A stretch of DNA of 8,396 nucleotides from contig JANXQR010000683.1 in assembly GCA_025353435.1 (NCBI GenBank), positions 1-8,396 on the forward strand, read 5' to 3'. The DNA comes from Acidobacteriota bacterium (GTDB taxonomy: Bacteria > Acidobacteriota > Terriglobia > Terriglobales > Acidobacteriaceae). The notes below the pieces were generated by a model. The model did not search any database. It was given only the letters and a program-made list of their open reading frames with translations, and was not told where the DNA came from. A program made the translations under genes and the position numbers. Of this stretch, positions 1 to 6,774 are shown one piece after another. Every line of letters starts with the position of its first letter. Within the stretch, counting starts at the first letter, position 1.

Positions 1-94
1 TAGAACAACGAAGGATCGTCTCATAAGGGGAAACCTGCTCACAGTAAATCAGAAGTGACTGGGCGCTTGCACATCTCTTTAGACGATTTGAGGC

Positions 95-135
95 CAAAAA
101 AGAAAATGGCCAGGGGAACTTGTCCCCCGGCCATT
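95..135 (-). terminator. Rho-independent terminator of the TonB/M48 gene pair
   Basis: The arms AATGGCC (105-111) and GGCCATT (129-135) pair perfectly. After one A/C mismatch, GGGG (113-116) pairs with CCCC (124-127) around a 7-base loop. Read on the minus strand, the hairpin is followed directly by TTTTCTTTTTT (106 down to 96). It begins 20 bases after the stop codon of the M48-like gene. Stem, U-tract and position all fit an intrinsic terminator for minus-strand transcription. There is no comparable T-tract in the plus direction. Confidence 0.9.
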
Positions 136-154
136 GTACTGATTCTGAGTGAAG

Positions 155-2011
155 TTAGGGTTGAGGCGGCGCAGGAGTTTGCCGCTGTGCCGATGTGTCC
201 CCAGTGGCCGGTTGCGAAGCGCTCGGTGGCGGTGCGGACTGACCGGGAGTTGAAGTTGGCTCAGCGTTCTGATCGCCTTGCTGACCGCCTGCCGGCTGAG
301 CCTGTTGCTGTTCCGCCGCGCCCGTGGTGGGCGCCGAGTTGTAGCGCTGCAGCTTGAAATAAACGGGCGTTACTTCGAGCGGCATCTTGTCGCGAGGATT
401 CATGGGAGCGTACCGCTTGGCGTTCAGCATGTGCACGCGGTCATCCCAGGGATCGGTCTTGAGCCAGCTACCCAGAGGGAGTGCCGGAATCTGCGCCAGG
501 TCGTCCCAGTTGAGTTTGGGCGCACCCTTGGCAACGGCCGTCATCCAGGGAGTGCCATCGGCGCGGAGCAGGCTGTCGCCCAGCTTCGGTGTATTGAGCG
601 CCTTGAGGACCTTGCCGCGGTCAGCAAGCTGTGCCCAGAAGAGCCCGGCCTGCGGCAGCTGGTCCTTGTACATGGACGCCTGGAGGTACTCGCTCGCCTT
701 CTTCTGCGCTTCCTCGTTGTCGTGATCGGTGTGGTACATGTCGATACGCTGGAAGGTCGACTCGTCAGGGAAGAGCAGGCGATCGTTGAAGGCGTAACGG
801 GTGTCAATGTGGTGGCCCATAGCGATGTGCGCCAGTTCCATGGCGACCACCGATGCAATGGTTGGCTCATTGGGCATCGAGTCGATGAGGCCCTTGCTCA
901 CCAGGATGGTGTTGCCCACCGTGGTGGTTTCGACCGTGCCACTAAGCAGTACGCGGCAGTGGACGGGGCTTGAGAATGCCAGGTTATTGGGAACGGCGAG
1001 ATTGGTGACGATCTGCTCGAGAACCGTCTGCTCATAGCCGTTCGGAGTAAGCGGAGCGACGAGACCGGCCTCGACGAGACGATCGATCACGTTGTTCTCA
1101 GCCTGTGTAACCCACTCGCGCTGCGCTGCCAGCGGGCTCAGATCGCCGGAGTCTTCGCTCTTGTCAACGGCGTCGTCAACTTTCACGCTGACGTTCTCGC
1201 TGTCGCGAGTAGGCAGCTTGAGGCTGTAGCCCCAGAAGTGCGTCTGGGCCTTGAGTCCAACCGCCTTGTCGCCTTCCGTGCGCTCCGACTCTTCGACATA
1301 GACGGCGACGGGCAGCCAGATGCCTGGCTGGACATTCATGCGCCAACTGTCGAAATGGAAGAAGAGCTTGGAGGAGTCTTCATTTCCTGGCTTCGTAAAC
1401 GTGCCATTGAAGCGGACGATGTTACTGTCCTCATCCTCAATCCAAACGCGGCCGTAGAAGCGGCCCGTGCCGTTCACCTTGGGGTGCACATCAAAAACCC
1501 ATGTGCGGACGGTGCCCAGGAACTCGCGCCGCACATAACTGAACTGATAATGAGTCTGGTCGAATCCCGAGGGGTCGAGGAACATCATCTCAGTAAAGCC
1601 AAGCGGATTGTAGGTGAGCTTGGTGTCGAGACCTAGAGCTTTGGTAAGCCCGGATATCGACGCGAGGGAGCCCTTGAAGAACCCCTTCTCTTTCGCCGAT
1701 CGGGGCTGAAAGCCCTTGTCGAAGAAACCCTTTCCGAAGTCAACACGACTCAGCATGTATTCGTCGGAAACCGGCACCTGATACAGCTTGATGTCCGGGC
1801 GGGTGTTCTGGATGTAAGTCTCCACCAGCGGTGTTCGCTGCTGAATGCTTTTTATGAGGACTTTTTCTCGTCCAATTGCTCGCTGGACCAGTGCTGCCTG
1901 ATCGGCAGTGAGTTGGTGCGCAGGCTCATACTTCGGCTGCTTCTTTGCAAATCCGGGCGTTGCCAGCAGCGAAAGCGCCACGAAAGATAGGGGGACCATC
2001 CGAAAATTCAT
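155..2011 (-). CDS. Exported M48-family metallopeptidase-like protein with degenerate zinc site
   Basis: A 618-residue protein with a signal peptide (residues 1-22, likely cleaved after GFA), so it should act in the periplasm or envelope. Residues about 150-260 are rich in aromatic beta-strand-like segments (GRFYGRVWIEDED) and resemble a LolA-like carrier fold; this is tentative. Residues about 320-540 look like an M48 (Oma1/BepA-type) peptidase domain: the stretch at 387-411 follows the family pattern around HExxH. Here, however, the motif reads MELAH (391-395), so the first zinc-binding His is Met. The usual ExxAD segment holding the third ligand reads NEEAQ (432-436). Glu392 and His395 remain. 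Residues about 557-618 form a low-complexity Pro/Gln/Ala tail. The start is supported by AGGAG (2017-2021) five bases upstream. It lies 82 bases downstream of the TonB-like gene, probably in one operon. It may be a catalytically dead M48 relative acting as a chaperone or scaffold; that role is inference. Confidence 0.85.
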   Translation of the reverse strand: MNFRMVPLSFVALSLLATPGFAKKQPKYEPAHQLTADQAALVQRAIGREKVLIKSIQQRTPLVETYIQNTRPDIKLYQVPVSDEYMLSRVDFGKGFFDKGFQPRSAKEKGFFKGSLASISGLTKALGLDTKLTYNPLGFTEMMFLDPSGFDQTHYQFSYVRREFLGTVRTWVFDVHPKVNGTGRFYGRVWIEDEDSNIVRFNGTFTKPGNEDSSKLFFHFDSWRMNVQPGIWLPVAVYVEESERTEGDKAVGLKAQTHFWGYSLKLPTRDSENVSVKVDDAVDKSEDSGDLSPLAAQREWVTQAENNVIDRLVEAGLVAPLTPNGYEQTVLEQIVTNLAVPNNLAFSSPVHCRVLLSGTVETTTVGNTILVSKGLIDSMPNEPTIASVVAMELAHIAMGHHIDTRYAFNDRLLFPDESTFQRIDMYHTDHDNEEAQKKASEYLQASMYKDQLPQAGLFWAQLADRGKVLKALNTPKLGDSLLRADGTPWMTAVAKGAPKLNWDDLAQIPALPLGSWLKTDPWDDRVHMLNAKRYAPMNPRDKMPLEVTPVYFKLQRYNSAPTTGAAEQQQAQPAGGQQGDQNAEPTSTPGQSAPPPSASQPATGDTSAQRQTPAPPQP

Positions 2012-2093
2012 CTCAACTCCTGCCGTTCTGATCTAAGCGGTTTACAGTCTCGAAACCGTATTTGAAACTGACCGTATAGCTCTGTATTGGGTT

Positions 2094-3155
2094 TCATGCC
2101 AATTGGAAAGTAATAGTGATATTGGTTGTAAGGTCGACGGGCTGTCCATCGCGCGTCGCAGGACGAAAGCGGATTTGCTGAGCAACACGGCGTGCTTCTT
2201 CGTCCAGCCCGTGTCCCAGTCCATGAACTACTCCCTGAACCAGTACCTGGCCGTTTGCCGTGAAGGTTACGCGCAACACCACATCTCCCTGCACCTTGAG
2301 TTGGCGCGCTTCTGACGTGTATTGTACGGAGGGCTTGGAAAGCACTTCGAGGTTAGTGGATTTTGGAACCGCGTTCACCGCTGGAGTTGCCACGGCAGCT
2401 TGCTGCATTTGAGGAATACCCGCGGAGGCCACTTTGCCGCCGCCGTAGGCATTTCCTGTTCCGGCCGAGCCTGGAATGCCGGCAGAAGCAACTTTGCCGA
2501 CGGTCCCAGCGTTTGAGCCAGACTTGGTTCCGTTCCCGATTCCGGTGGATCCAACCACTCCGCGGGGGGCAACTGCCGGTCCGTTCATTCCGCCATAAGG
2601 ATTACCGATGGCGGACACGGTTGCGGGCTTGGTTGCATTCGGATTTGGCGTTACGCCAAAGGTTTCTCCCAGGTGAACTGCCACGGTTGACGGCTTTGCC
2701 TGCTCAACCTGCGCGGGCGCGGCTGCGGCCAGCGCGGCCTTCGGCTGAGGGGCCAGAACAATGGCCGGTTTGGCTGCCCTGATGACCGGCACATTCAGCT
2801 TGGCTTCCATCAGAATGGGCTTGACTTCAGGTTTCGGCTCCGGCTTGGGCATATTGATCTTCGGCGCTTCGAGTTTGACGAAGGCCGGCTTGGGCAGTTC
2901 AATCTTGGGCGGCGTCGGCAACTTGATCTTCAGTTTGACCGGCGGAGGCGCCGGCGGAGGTGTAGTGGGGAAGATCAGTTCTGTCTGCTCGAACTGGTGC
3001 GCCTGAATCACGCGCTTGGCGGTCATTCCTACGTAGAGGACAAGGCCGAGAATCGCAAGGTTTATGAGTGCGCTGGTTACAACGGACGTGGTGCTCCTCT
3101 GCGCTTCTGGCAGCAAGCCAAAGTTGGCCCGAATTGGAGGTTGATTCACCGACAT
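2094..3155 (-). CDS. TonB-family energy transducer protein
   Basis: A 353-residue protein with TonB architecture. There is a short cytoplasmic N-terminus, one transmembrane segment (about residues 22-44), and a Pro/Lys-rich periplasmic spacer (about 60-125, with repeated PKPEPKPE-like runs). A Gly/Ala/Ser-rich linker follows, then a C-terminal TonB domain (about 269-353) with the typical YTSEARQLKVQGDVVLRVTF and RFRPA segments, ending FQLA. TonB proteins carry proton-motive-force energy from ExbB/ExbD to outer-membrane receptors; no exbB, exbD or receptor gene is visible here. I chose the start at 3155 because GAGGG (3164-3168) lies 8 bases upstream; an in-frame ATG at 3191 would add 12 basic residues and has less support. 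The linker carries two copies of KVASAGIP spaced 20 residues apart. The M48-like gene follows after 82 bases on the same strand. Which receptor or other partner it serves cannot be told. Confidence 0.9.
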   Translation of the reverse strand: MSVNQPPIRANFGLLPEAQRSTTSVVTSALINLAILGLVLYVGMTAKRVIQAHQFEQTELIFPTTPPPAPPPVKLKIKLPTPPKIELPKPAFVKLEAPKINMPKPEPKPEVKPILMEAKLNVPVIRAAKPAIVLAPQPKAALAAAAPAQVEQAKPSTVAVHLGETFGVTPNPNATKPATVSAIGNPYGGMNGPAVAPRGVVGSTGIGNGTKSGSNAGTVGKVASAGIPGSAGTGNAYGGGKVASAGIPQMQQAAVATPAVNAVPKSTNLEVLSKPSVQYTSEARQLKVQGDVVLRVTFTANGQVLVQGVVHGLGHGLDEEARRVAQQIRFRPATRDGQPVDLTTNITITFQLA

Positions 3156-3200
3156 TAGTCTATCCCTCGTTCTGACTTTGCGTCGTATCAAAAAGAAGAT

Positions 3201-3560
3201 CTAGTAACTCGAAGTAAACGGTGCGACCGACCGTGTGTTTCTTGCCTTGCAATAGCCCTGGTTGCGATGGAAATCCTCAGGGTGTTCAAAATCTTGGTTC
3301 GCAACTCGGCCTGCCCGGACCAGATCAACGCATCGAGTTTCCTTCGTAGTCACTATCTTCAAACGACTCGGAGCGCAATTACGCTCCTTGAGATTATCGG
3401 CTGAAGACTTGAATCCCCCAACGAGTTCGATGGGGGAAACGAGGATACTGTTGCCATTATAATAATGGATTAGTCGGATTTCCGAATTGCTTAAGTACTT
3501 GTATTTGCTGTAGATCAATTTAGCCACTGGCCAAACTGAATCTGCGTATTTTTTGGACAT
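3201..3560 (-). CDS. Doubtful hypothetical ORF, 119 residues
   Basis: An uninterrupted minus-strand reading frame starting MSKKYADSVWPVAK, rich in Ser, Lys, Tyr and Asn. I recognise no domain, signal peptide or membrane segment. In its favour: GGAG (3566-3569) lies 5 bases before the ATG, and it ends 45 bases before the TonB-like start, so it could be the first gene of that operon. Against it: the base composition is unlike neighbouring genes, the C-terminal half looks like random translation, and three inverted repeats lie inside it. It is more likely non-coding leader or regulatory DNA than a gene. Confidence 0.22.
   Translation of the reverse strand: MSKKYADSVWPVAKLIYSKYKYLSNSEIRLIHYYNGNSILVSPIELVGGFKSSADNLKERNCAPSRLKIVTTKETRCVDLVRAGRVANQDFEHPEDFHRNQGYCKARNTRSVAPFTSSY
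3370..3387. other. Inverted repeat, 6-bp stem
   Basis: GGAGCG (3370-3375) and CGCTCC (3382-3387) are perfect complements around a 6-base loop. No T-tract follows on either strand, so it is not a standard terminator. It sits 26 bases from the next, stronger hairpin. Confidence 0.4.
3414..3437. other. Inverted repeat, 7-bp stem with C5/G5 arms
   Basis: TCCCCCA (3414-3420) pairs with TGGGGGA (3431-3437) around a 10-base loop. Five consecutive C-G pairs make it a stable hairpin in RNA from either strand. No U-run follows it. It could be part of a structured leader of the TonB-like gene (minus strand) or an operator. Confidence 0.45.
3454..3468. promoter_or_regulatory. Perfect 15-bp palindrome, operator-like
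   Basis: CCATTAT-A-ATAATGG is a perfect 7-1-7 inverted repeat. It contains TATAAT on the plus strand (3458-3463) and on the minus strand (3461 down to 3456), so a bound protein would cover possible -10 elements in both directions. The half-sites resemble A+T-rich metalloregulator sites, but the order ATTAT-N-ATAAT is the reverse of the classical Fur arrangement. No regulator can be named. Confidence 0.4.
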
Positions 3561-3641
3561 AAGAACTCCGCTGCATGTCCTGAGGAAACTTAAGCAACAA
3601 AATAATTCAAGAGTAATTCACTATCCTGACCGCGGTTACTC

Positions 3642-3659
3642 CCATTGGACTTCCGATGG
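3642..3659. other. Inverted repeat with tetraloop upstream of galE
   Basis: CCATTGG (3642-3648) pairs with CCGATGG (3653-3659), with one T-G wobble, around the loop ACTT. It is followed by a second short palindrome, CCCAATTGGG at 3668-3677. Both lie about 100 bases before the galE start and just upstream of the possible galE promoter. An operator or a weak transcription stop is possible. Confidence 0.35.
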
Positions 3660-3692
3660 TAAAACTGCCCAATTGGGATACGCCCTGACTGC

Positions 3693-3720
3693 TTGCCCCG
3701 GCCTAGTTCTGATTTAATAG
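3693..3720 (+). promoter_or_regulatory. Weak candidate promoter of galE
   Basis: TTGCCC (3693-3698) and TAATAG (3715-3720) are 16 bases apart and about 42 bases before the galE start codon. The -35 is a fair match and the -10 a poor one, so this is only the best placement visible near the gene. Confidence 0.25.
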
Positions 3721-3762
3721 ACTAAGAGTAACCTAAAACCGAGCACGAGGGTAGGAAATTTT

Positions 3763-4761
3763 GTGAAGATTCTGGTTACTGGCGGCGCGGGGTATATTGG
3801 CGGGACAGTTGCGTGTCTGCTTGCGGATCGTGGACACGAAGCGGTTGTGTTCGACAACTTGAGTCATGGCCGGCGTGACCTTCTTCCTTCGGAGGTTGGT
3901 TTCGTCCAGGGCGAGCTGGAAGATCGCGCCCAGATCGAGGGATTGTTTACCGCTGCCAACGAGCAGGGAAAGCCGTTCGATGCTGTGCTCCATTTCGCGG
4001 CCCTGATCGAGGCGGGCGAGTCAATGGTGCGGCCGGAGATCTTCTTCCGCAACAACACCGCGGCCACGCTAAGCCTTTTTGAAGCAATGTTGGCCTGCGG
4101 GCCGCGCAAAGTGGTATTTTCTTCGACGGCTGCCGTCTATGGAGAGCCTGAGTCTGTTCCAATCCAGGAAAATGCCCGCCTGCAGCCCACCAATGTTTAT
4201 GGGGAATCGAAGCTCCTGGTGGAACATATGCTGCGCTGGTTCAACCAGATACACGGCCTTCGCTACGCCTCTCTGCGGTATTTCAACGTGGCGGGAGCCC
4301 CAGAGGGCCCCCACGGCATTACGCGCGGCGAGGCCCACGAGCCCGAGTCGCACCTGATTCCGCTGATTCTTGACGTAGCGATGGGCCGCCGAAAGTCGAT
4401 TCGCATCTATGGCGAGGACTACCCAACCCCTGACGGAACCTGTATTCGCGACTATATTCATGTGTCGGACCTGGCTGAGGCACATCTCCTGGCGCTTGGA
4501 GCGCTGGAATCGCGGGACAAGGTGATCTACAACCTGGGCAATGGAAAAGGGTTTAGCGTCAGGGAAGTGATTGATTCCGCACGGCGTGTGACGGGCCACT
4601 CGATTCCCGCTGAGGTTCATCCGCGACGCCCAGGCGACCCTGCCGTGCTGGTGGCGAGTTCAGACAAGGCGATCAGCGAAATGGGCTGGAAGCCGCGCTA
4701 CACCCAACTCGACGACATTCTGCGCACGGCCTGGGACTGGCACCAAAAGCGCTACAAGTGA
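3763..4761 (+). CDS. galE: UDP-glucose 4-epimerase
   Basis: A 332-residue cytosolic extended SDR enzyme of usual length for GalE, which interconverts UDP-glucose and UDP-galactose using bound NAD. The N-terminal Rossmann motif is GGAGYIG (residues 7-13). The active-site strand is FSSTAAVYG (119-127) with Thr122 in the Ser/Thr position. The catalytic pair is Tyr146 and Lys150 in YGESK. Also typical are RYFNVAGA (172-179), TCIRDYIHVSDLA (226-238) and YNLGNGKG (256-263). In the substrate pocket, Leu296 sits where E. coli GalE has Tyr299. The start is GTG, placed by the beta-strand opening KILVTGG, with AGG at 3753-3755 and GAGGG at 3747-3751 upstream. It appears monocistronic; the next gene starts 190 bases later. 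Its product probably feeds surface polysaccharide or galactose metabolism; no other sugar genes are near. Confidence 0.95.
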   Translation: MKILVTGGAGYIGGTVACLLADRGHEAVVFDNLSHGRRDLLPSEVGFVQGELEDRAQIEGLFTAANEQGKPFDAVLHFAALIEAGESMVRPEIFFRNNTAATLSLFEAMLACGPRKVVFSSTAAVYGEPESVPIQENARLQPTNVYGESKLLVEHMLRWFNQIHGLRYASLRYFNVAGAPEGPHGITRGEAHEPESHLIPLILDVAMGRRKSIRIYGEDYPTPDGTCIRDYIHVSDLAEAHLLALGALESRDKVIYNLGNGKGFSVREVIDSARRVTGHSIPAEVHPRRPGDPAVLVASSDKAISEMGWKPRYTQLDDILRTAWDWHQKRYK

Positions 4762-4808
4762 TTTGGGCAGCCATGGAATATAACGCCAGTGAATCCCGCC
4801 AAGGGGCC

Positions 4809-4825
4809 CGGGCGCTATCCGCCTG
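4809..4825 (+). terminator. Weak candidate terminator after galE
   Basis: CGGGCG (4809-4814) pairs with CGCCTG (4820-4825), with one G-T wobble, around a 5-base loop. The following sequence is A+T-rich but has no continuous T-run. It lies 47 bases after the galE stop. Function is uncertain. Confidence 0.3.
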
Positions 4826-4841
4826 ATTTCAATAAATTATC

Positions 4842-4873
4842 TTGACATTTCAGGGGTTGCGCCAGCACAGTTA
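4842..4873 (+). promoter_or_regulatory. Candidate promoter of the MFS transporter gene
   Basis: A perfect consensus -35, TTGACA, lies at 4842-4847, 104 bases before the transporter start. The -10 is unclear: CACAGT at 4866-4871 gives an 18-base spacer but matches only three of six consensus positions. The call rests on the -35 alone. Confidence 0.35.
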
Positions 4874-4951
4874 CCTCGAAAAATCCCCGCGTTTCGCCTC
4901 GGCACGAATTCCCCCGCCAGCGGCTACGCGACCCTTCCGATTGAGGTAGCA

Positions 4952-6409
4952 ATGGCATCTCAGACCTTCACGCGTCCCGCGGCGGACCCGCGCAATCCCA
5001 TCAGCCGGGTCATTTTGGGCTCCGCCACCGGAACCATGATCGAGTGGTACGACTTTTACATCTTCGGCTCGCTCACGGCGGTGCTTTCGCCCAAGTTCTA
5101 TCCGCCGGGTAACGACACGTTCGCCCTGATCGCATACCTGGCCACGTTTGCTGTCGGATTTCTAGTCCGGCCTTTCGGCGCGTTGTTCTTCGGCCGCATT
5201 GGCGACCTGGTCGGCCGCCGCATCGCGTTCATCATGACTTTGACCATCATGGGAGCTTCGACTGCTTCCATCGGCTTGCTGCCGACATTCCAGACAGCAG
5301 GTTGGTTCTCGCCCATCATTCTTATCCTTATTCGCATGTTGCAGGGGCTGGCGCTGGGTGGAGAGTACGGCGGCGCGGCTGTCTACGTGGCCGAGCATGT
5401 GGAAGACGGCAAGCGCGGTTACTACACCAGCTTCATTCAGATCACGGCAACCCTGGGATTGTTTGTTTCGCTGGGCGTGATTGTGCTGACCCAGCAAAGC
5501 ATGAGCCCCGCCGCGTTCCAGGCGTGGGGATGGCGGCTGCCGTTCCTTTTGTCGATCGTGCTGGTGAGCATCTCGCTTTACATCCGCATCCGGATGAAGG
5601 AATCTCCAATCTTTACTCAGCTCAAGTCGGCAGGCATGAACTCGGCAAAGCCGCTCACCGACGCCTTTACAAAATGGCCAAACCTGAAGCAGGTGCTCAT
5701 CTCGCTCGTCGGGGCCACCGCCGGCCAGGGGGTGGTCTGGTACACCGGGCAGTTCTATGCCCTGTTTTACCTCCAGACAATCTTGAAGGTGAATCCGCGC
5801 ACCGCCAACATCATTGTGGCGGTGGCGCTGCTGGCTTCGATGCCGTTCTTCACTGTTTTCGGAGCGCTCTCCGACCGCATTGGGCGCAAGAAGCTGATGA
5901 TGGCCGCGCTGCTGCTCTCGGTCATCTTCTATATCCCCATCTACAAGGGAATGCAGCAGGCCGCGGGCAACAATGTCACCGCTGTCAGTTCAGTGAAGGA
6001 CAAGGTCACGGGAGCGATCAAGCTGACTCCGCTGACTCCGGACGCGACGGGAAAGCTGGTCCCGGCAAAGGAGGCAGTGAATGCCAATCGGCCCCTGCTG
6101 GTGCTGCTGATCTTTGTGCAGGTCGTCTTTGTCTGCATGATCTACGGGCCCATCGCCGCCTACCTGGTGGAGGCATTTCCGGCCAAGGTGCGTTACACGT
6201 CGGTTTCTCTGCCGTATCACGTGGGCAACGGCGTTTTTGGAGGGATGCTTCCGCTCATCGGGTTGTGGTTGTGCGCCTCGACCGGCAACATTTATGCCGG
6301 ACTCTACTATCCGATGGGAGTGGCCGCGATCACGTTCATTTGCGGGTCCTTCCTGCTGAAGGAGACGCACGGCACGCTGATCTGGGATGAGGTGAGCAAG
6401 CCGTCGTAG
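4952..6409 (+). CDS. MFS transporter, metabolite:H+ symporter (MHS) family
   Basis: A 485-residue, 12-helix inner-membrane permease of the ProP/KgtP/ShiA type, which imports small organic acids or zwitterions with protons. MHS signatures are present: EWYDF (31-35), RPFGALFFGRIGDLVGRR (73-90, MFS motif A), RMLQGLALGGEYGGAAVY (128-145), RMKESPIF (214-221), the second-half motif GALSDRIGRKK (304-314) and EAFPAKVRYTSVSLPYH (407-423). Between predicted helices 9 and 10, about 45 mostly polar residues (335-379) form a periplasmic insert longer than in KgtP or ShiA. GAGG (4943-4946) lies 5 bases before the ATG. The substrate cannot be read from sequence. acs lies 1.2 kb downstream on the same strand, which hints at a carboxylate, but minus-strand genes lie between them and co-transcription is unlikely. 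Confidence 0.9.
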   Translation: MASQTFTRPAADPRNPISRVILGSATGTMIEWYDFYIFGSLTAVLSPKFYPPGNDTFALIAYLATFAVGFLVRPFGALFFGRIGDLVGRRIAFIMTLTIMGASTASIGLLPTFQTAGWFSPIILILIRMLQGLALGGEYGGAAVYVAEHVEDGKRGYYTSFIQITATLGLFVSLGVIVLTQQSMSPAAFQAWGWRLPFLLSIVLVSISLYIRIRMKESPIFTQLKSAGMNSAKPLTDAFTKWPNLKQVLISLVGATAGQGVVWYTGQFYALFYLQTILKVNPRTANIIVAVALLASMPFFTVFGALSDRIGRKKLMMAALLLSVIFYIPIYKGMQQAAGNNVTAVSSVKDKVTGAIKLTPLTPDATGKLVPAKEAVNANRPLLVLLIFVQVVFVCMIYGPIAAYLVEAFPAKVRYTSVSLPYHVGNGVFGGMLPLIGLWLCASTGNIYAGLYYPMGVAAITFICGSFLLKETHGTLIWDEVSKPS

Positions 6410-6477
6410 CGAGCCGGCATCCATCGGGACTTCCGAGGAGGAAGGGTAATCGTCAGGCCGGGCGAAAACTGGGCAGC

Positions 6478-6520
6478 CTGGAAATCCGAACGCAATGACC
6501 CTGCATTGGCGGGTTTCCAG
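6478..6520. terminator. Large hairpin between convergent genes; possible bidirectional terminator
   Basis: The arms CTGGAAATCCG (6478-6488) and CGGGTTTCCAG (6510-6520) form an 11-bp stem with one T-G wobble. The loop holds a second stem, CAATG (6493-6497) with CATTG (6504-6508). It lies between the 3' end of the MFS gene and the 3' end of the antitoxin-like gene (stop at 6523). Neither side has a proper U-tract, so it may block exonucleases or aid Rho rather than act as a standard intrinsic terminator. It could also be a REP-like element. Confidence 0.5.
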
Positions 6521-6522
6521 AC

Positions 6523-6774
6523 TCATTCGATCCCGTCTTCGGGGCGGGGCGGCACGCCGCCTCTCCGATTCAGGATGCGCCGAAAAGCCTTGCGGTCAGC
6601 GCGATTCTTTCGCTCCTCAAAGAACCGCTCCGTTTCCATGGCGGCGATCTTCTCCGCTGCCGCGATCACCAGGAATTGGTTCAGGCTGGTTCCGTCACGC
6701 TCGCTGATCTTTTCCAGGGCCGCTTTCAACGAGACCGGAAGACGCAGGGGAAATGTGGAAACTCGCGTCGTCAT
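6523..6774 (-). CDS. Ribbon-helix-helix (HicB-like) antitoxin, apparently orphaned
   Basis: An 83-residue protein. Residues about 4-12 form the DNA-binding beta-strand (RVSTFPLRL), 14-27 helix A and 29-46 helix B (TSLNQFLVIAAAEKIAA), the standard ribbon-helix-helix layout of small antitoxin repressors. The remainder is a charged tail rich in Arg and Glu (FFEERKNRADRKAFRRILNRRGG) that in this group would bind the toxin. The ATG at 6774 has a perfect AGGAGG (6783-6788) 8 bases upstream. The start overlaps the stop of a preceding frame as ATGA, typical of translational coupling in toxin-antitoxin pairs. That preceding frame is only a short PIN-toxin-like tail, and nothing toxin-like lies downstream, since the convergent transporter gene ends at 6409. 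It probably still represses some promoter as a dimer; its target is unknown. Confidence 0.8.
   Translation of the reverse strand: MTTRVSTFPLRLPVSLKAALEKISERDGTSLNQFLVIAAAEKIAAMETERFFEERKNRADRKAFRRILNRRGGVPPRPEDGIE

Larger units (their letters stand above)
3156..3762. other. Long divergent intergenic region rich in inverted repeats
   Basis: This is the spacer between the divergent TonB-like gene and galE. It is visibly more A+T-rich than the flanking genes. It contains at least five inverted repeats: 3370-3387, 3414-3437, 3454-3468, 3642-3659 and the 10-bp palindrome CCCAATTGGG at 3668-3677. A TATAAT hexamer occurs on each strand within 3456-3463, but neither has a good -35 partner. It must hold the promoters of both flanking genes. 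The only ORF of note is the doubtful one at 3201-3560. Confidence 0.6.

Noticed and set aside
1..24. Possible start of a minus-strand gene running off the left edge (MRRSFVVL from ATG at 22-24)
   Set aside because: Only eight codons are visible and the upstream AGG is about 10 bases away; the signal-peptide-like start is suggestive but cannot be supported.
14..87. Inverted 7-bp match ATCGTCT (14-20) and AGACGAT (81-87)
   Set aside because: The arms are short and 60 bases apart; this is expected by chance.
278..973. Long plus-strand open frame opposite the M48-like gene
   Set aside because: Its translation has no recognisable domain and it is fully antisense to a gene with signal peptide, RBS, family motifs and terminator.
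3454..3468. Fur box in front of the TonB-like gene
   Set aside because: The half-sites are in the opposite order to the classical GATAAT/ATTATC arrangement, so only an unnamed palindrome is supported.
4069..4620. Minus-strand open frame within galE
   Set aside because: Antisense shadow of a fully conserved galE; no RBS or protein family.
5302..6390. Long open frame in another register of the MFS gene
   Set aside because: Rich in His, Arg and Gly as expected from a GC-rich shadow frame; the overlapping MFS frame has clear helices and motifs.
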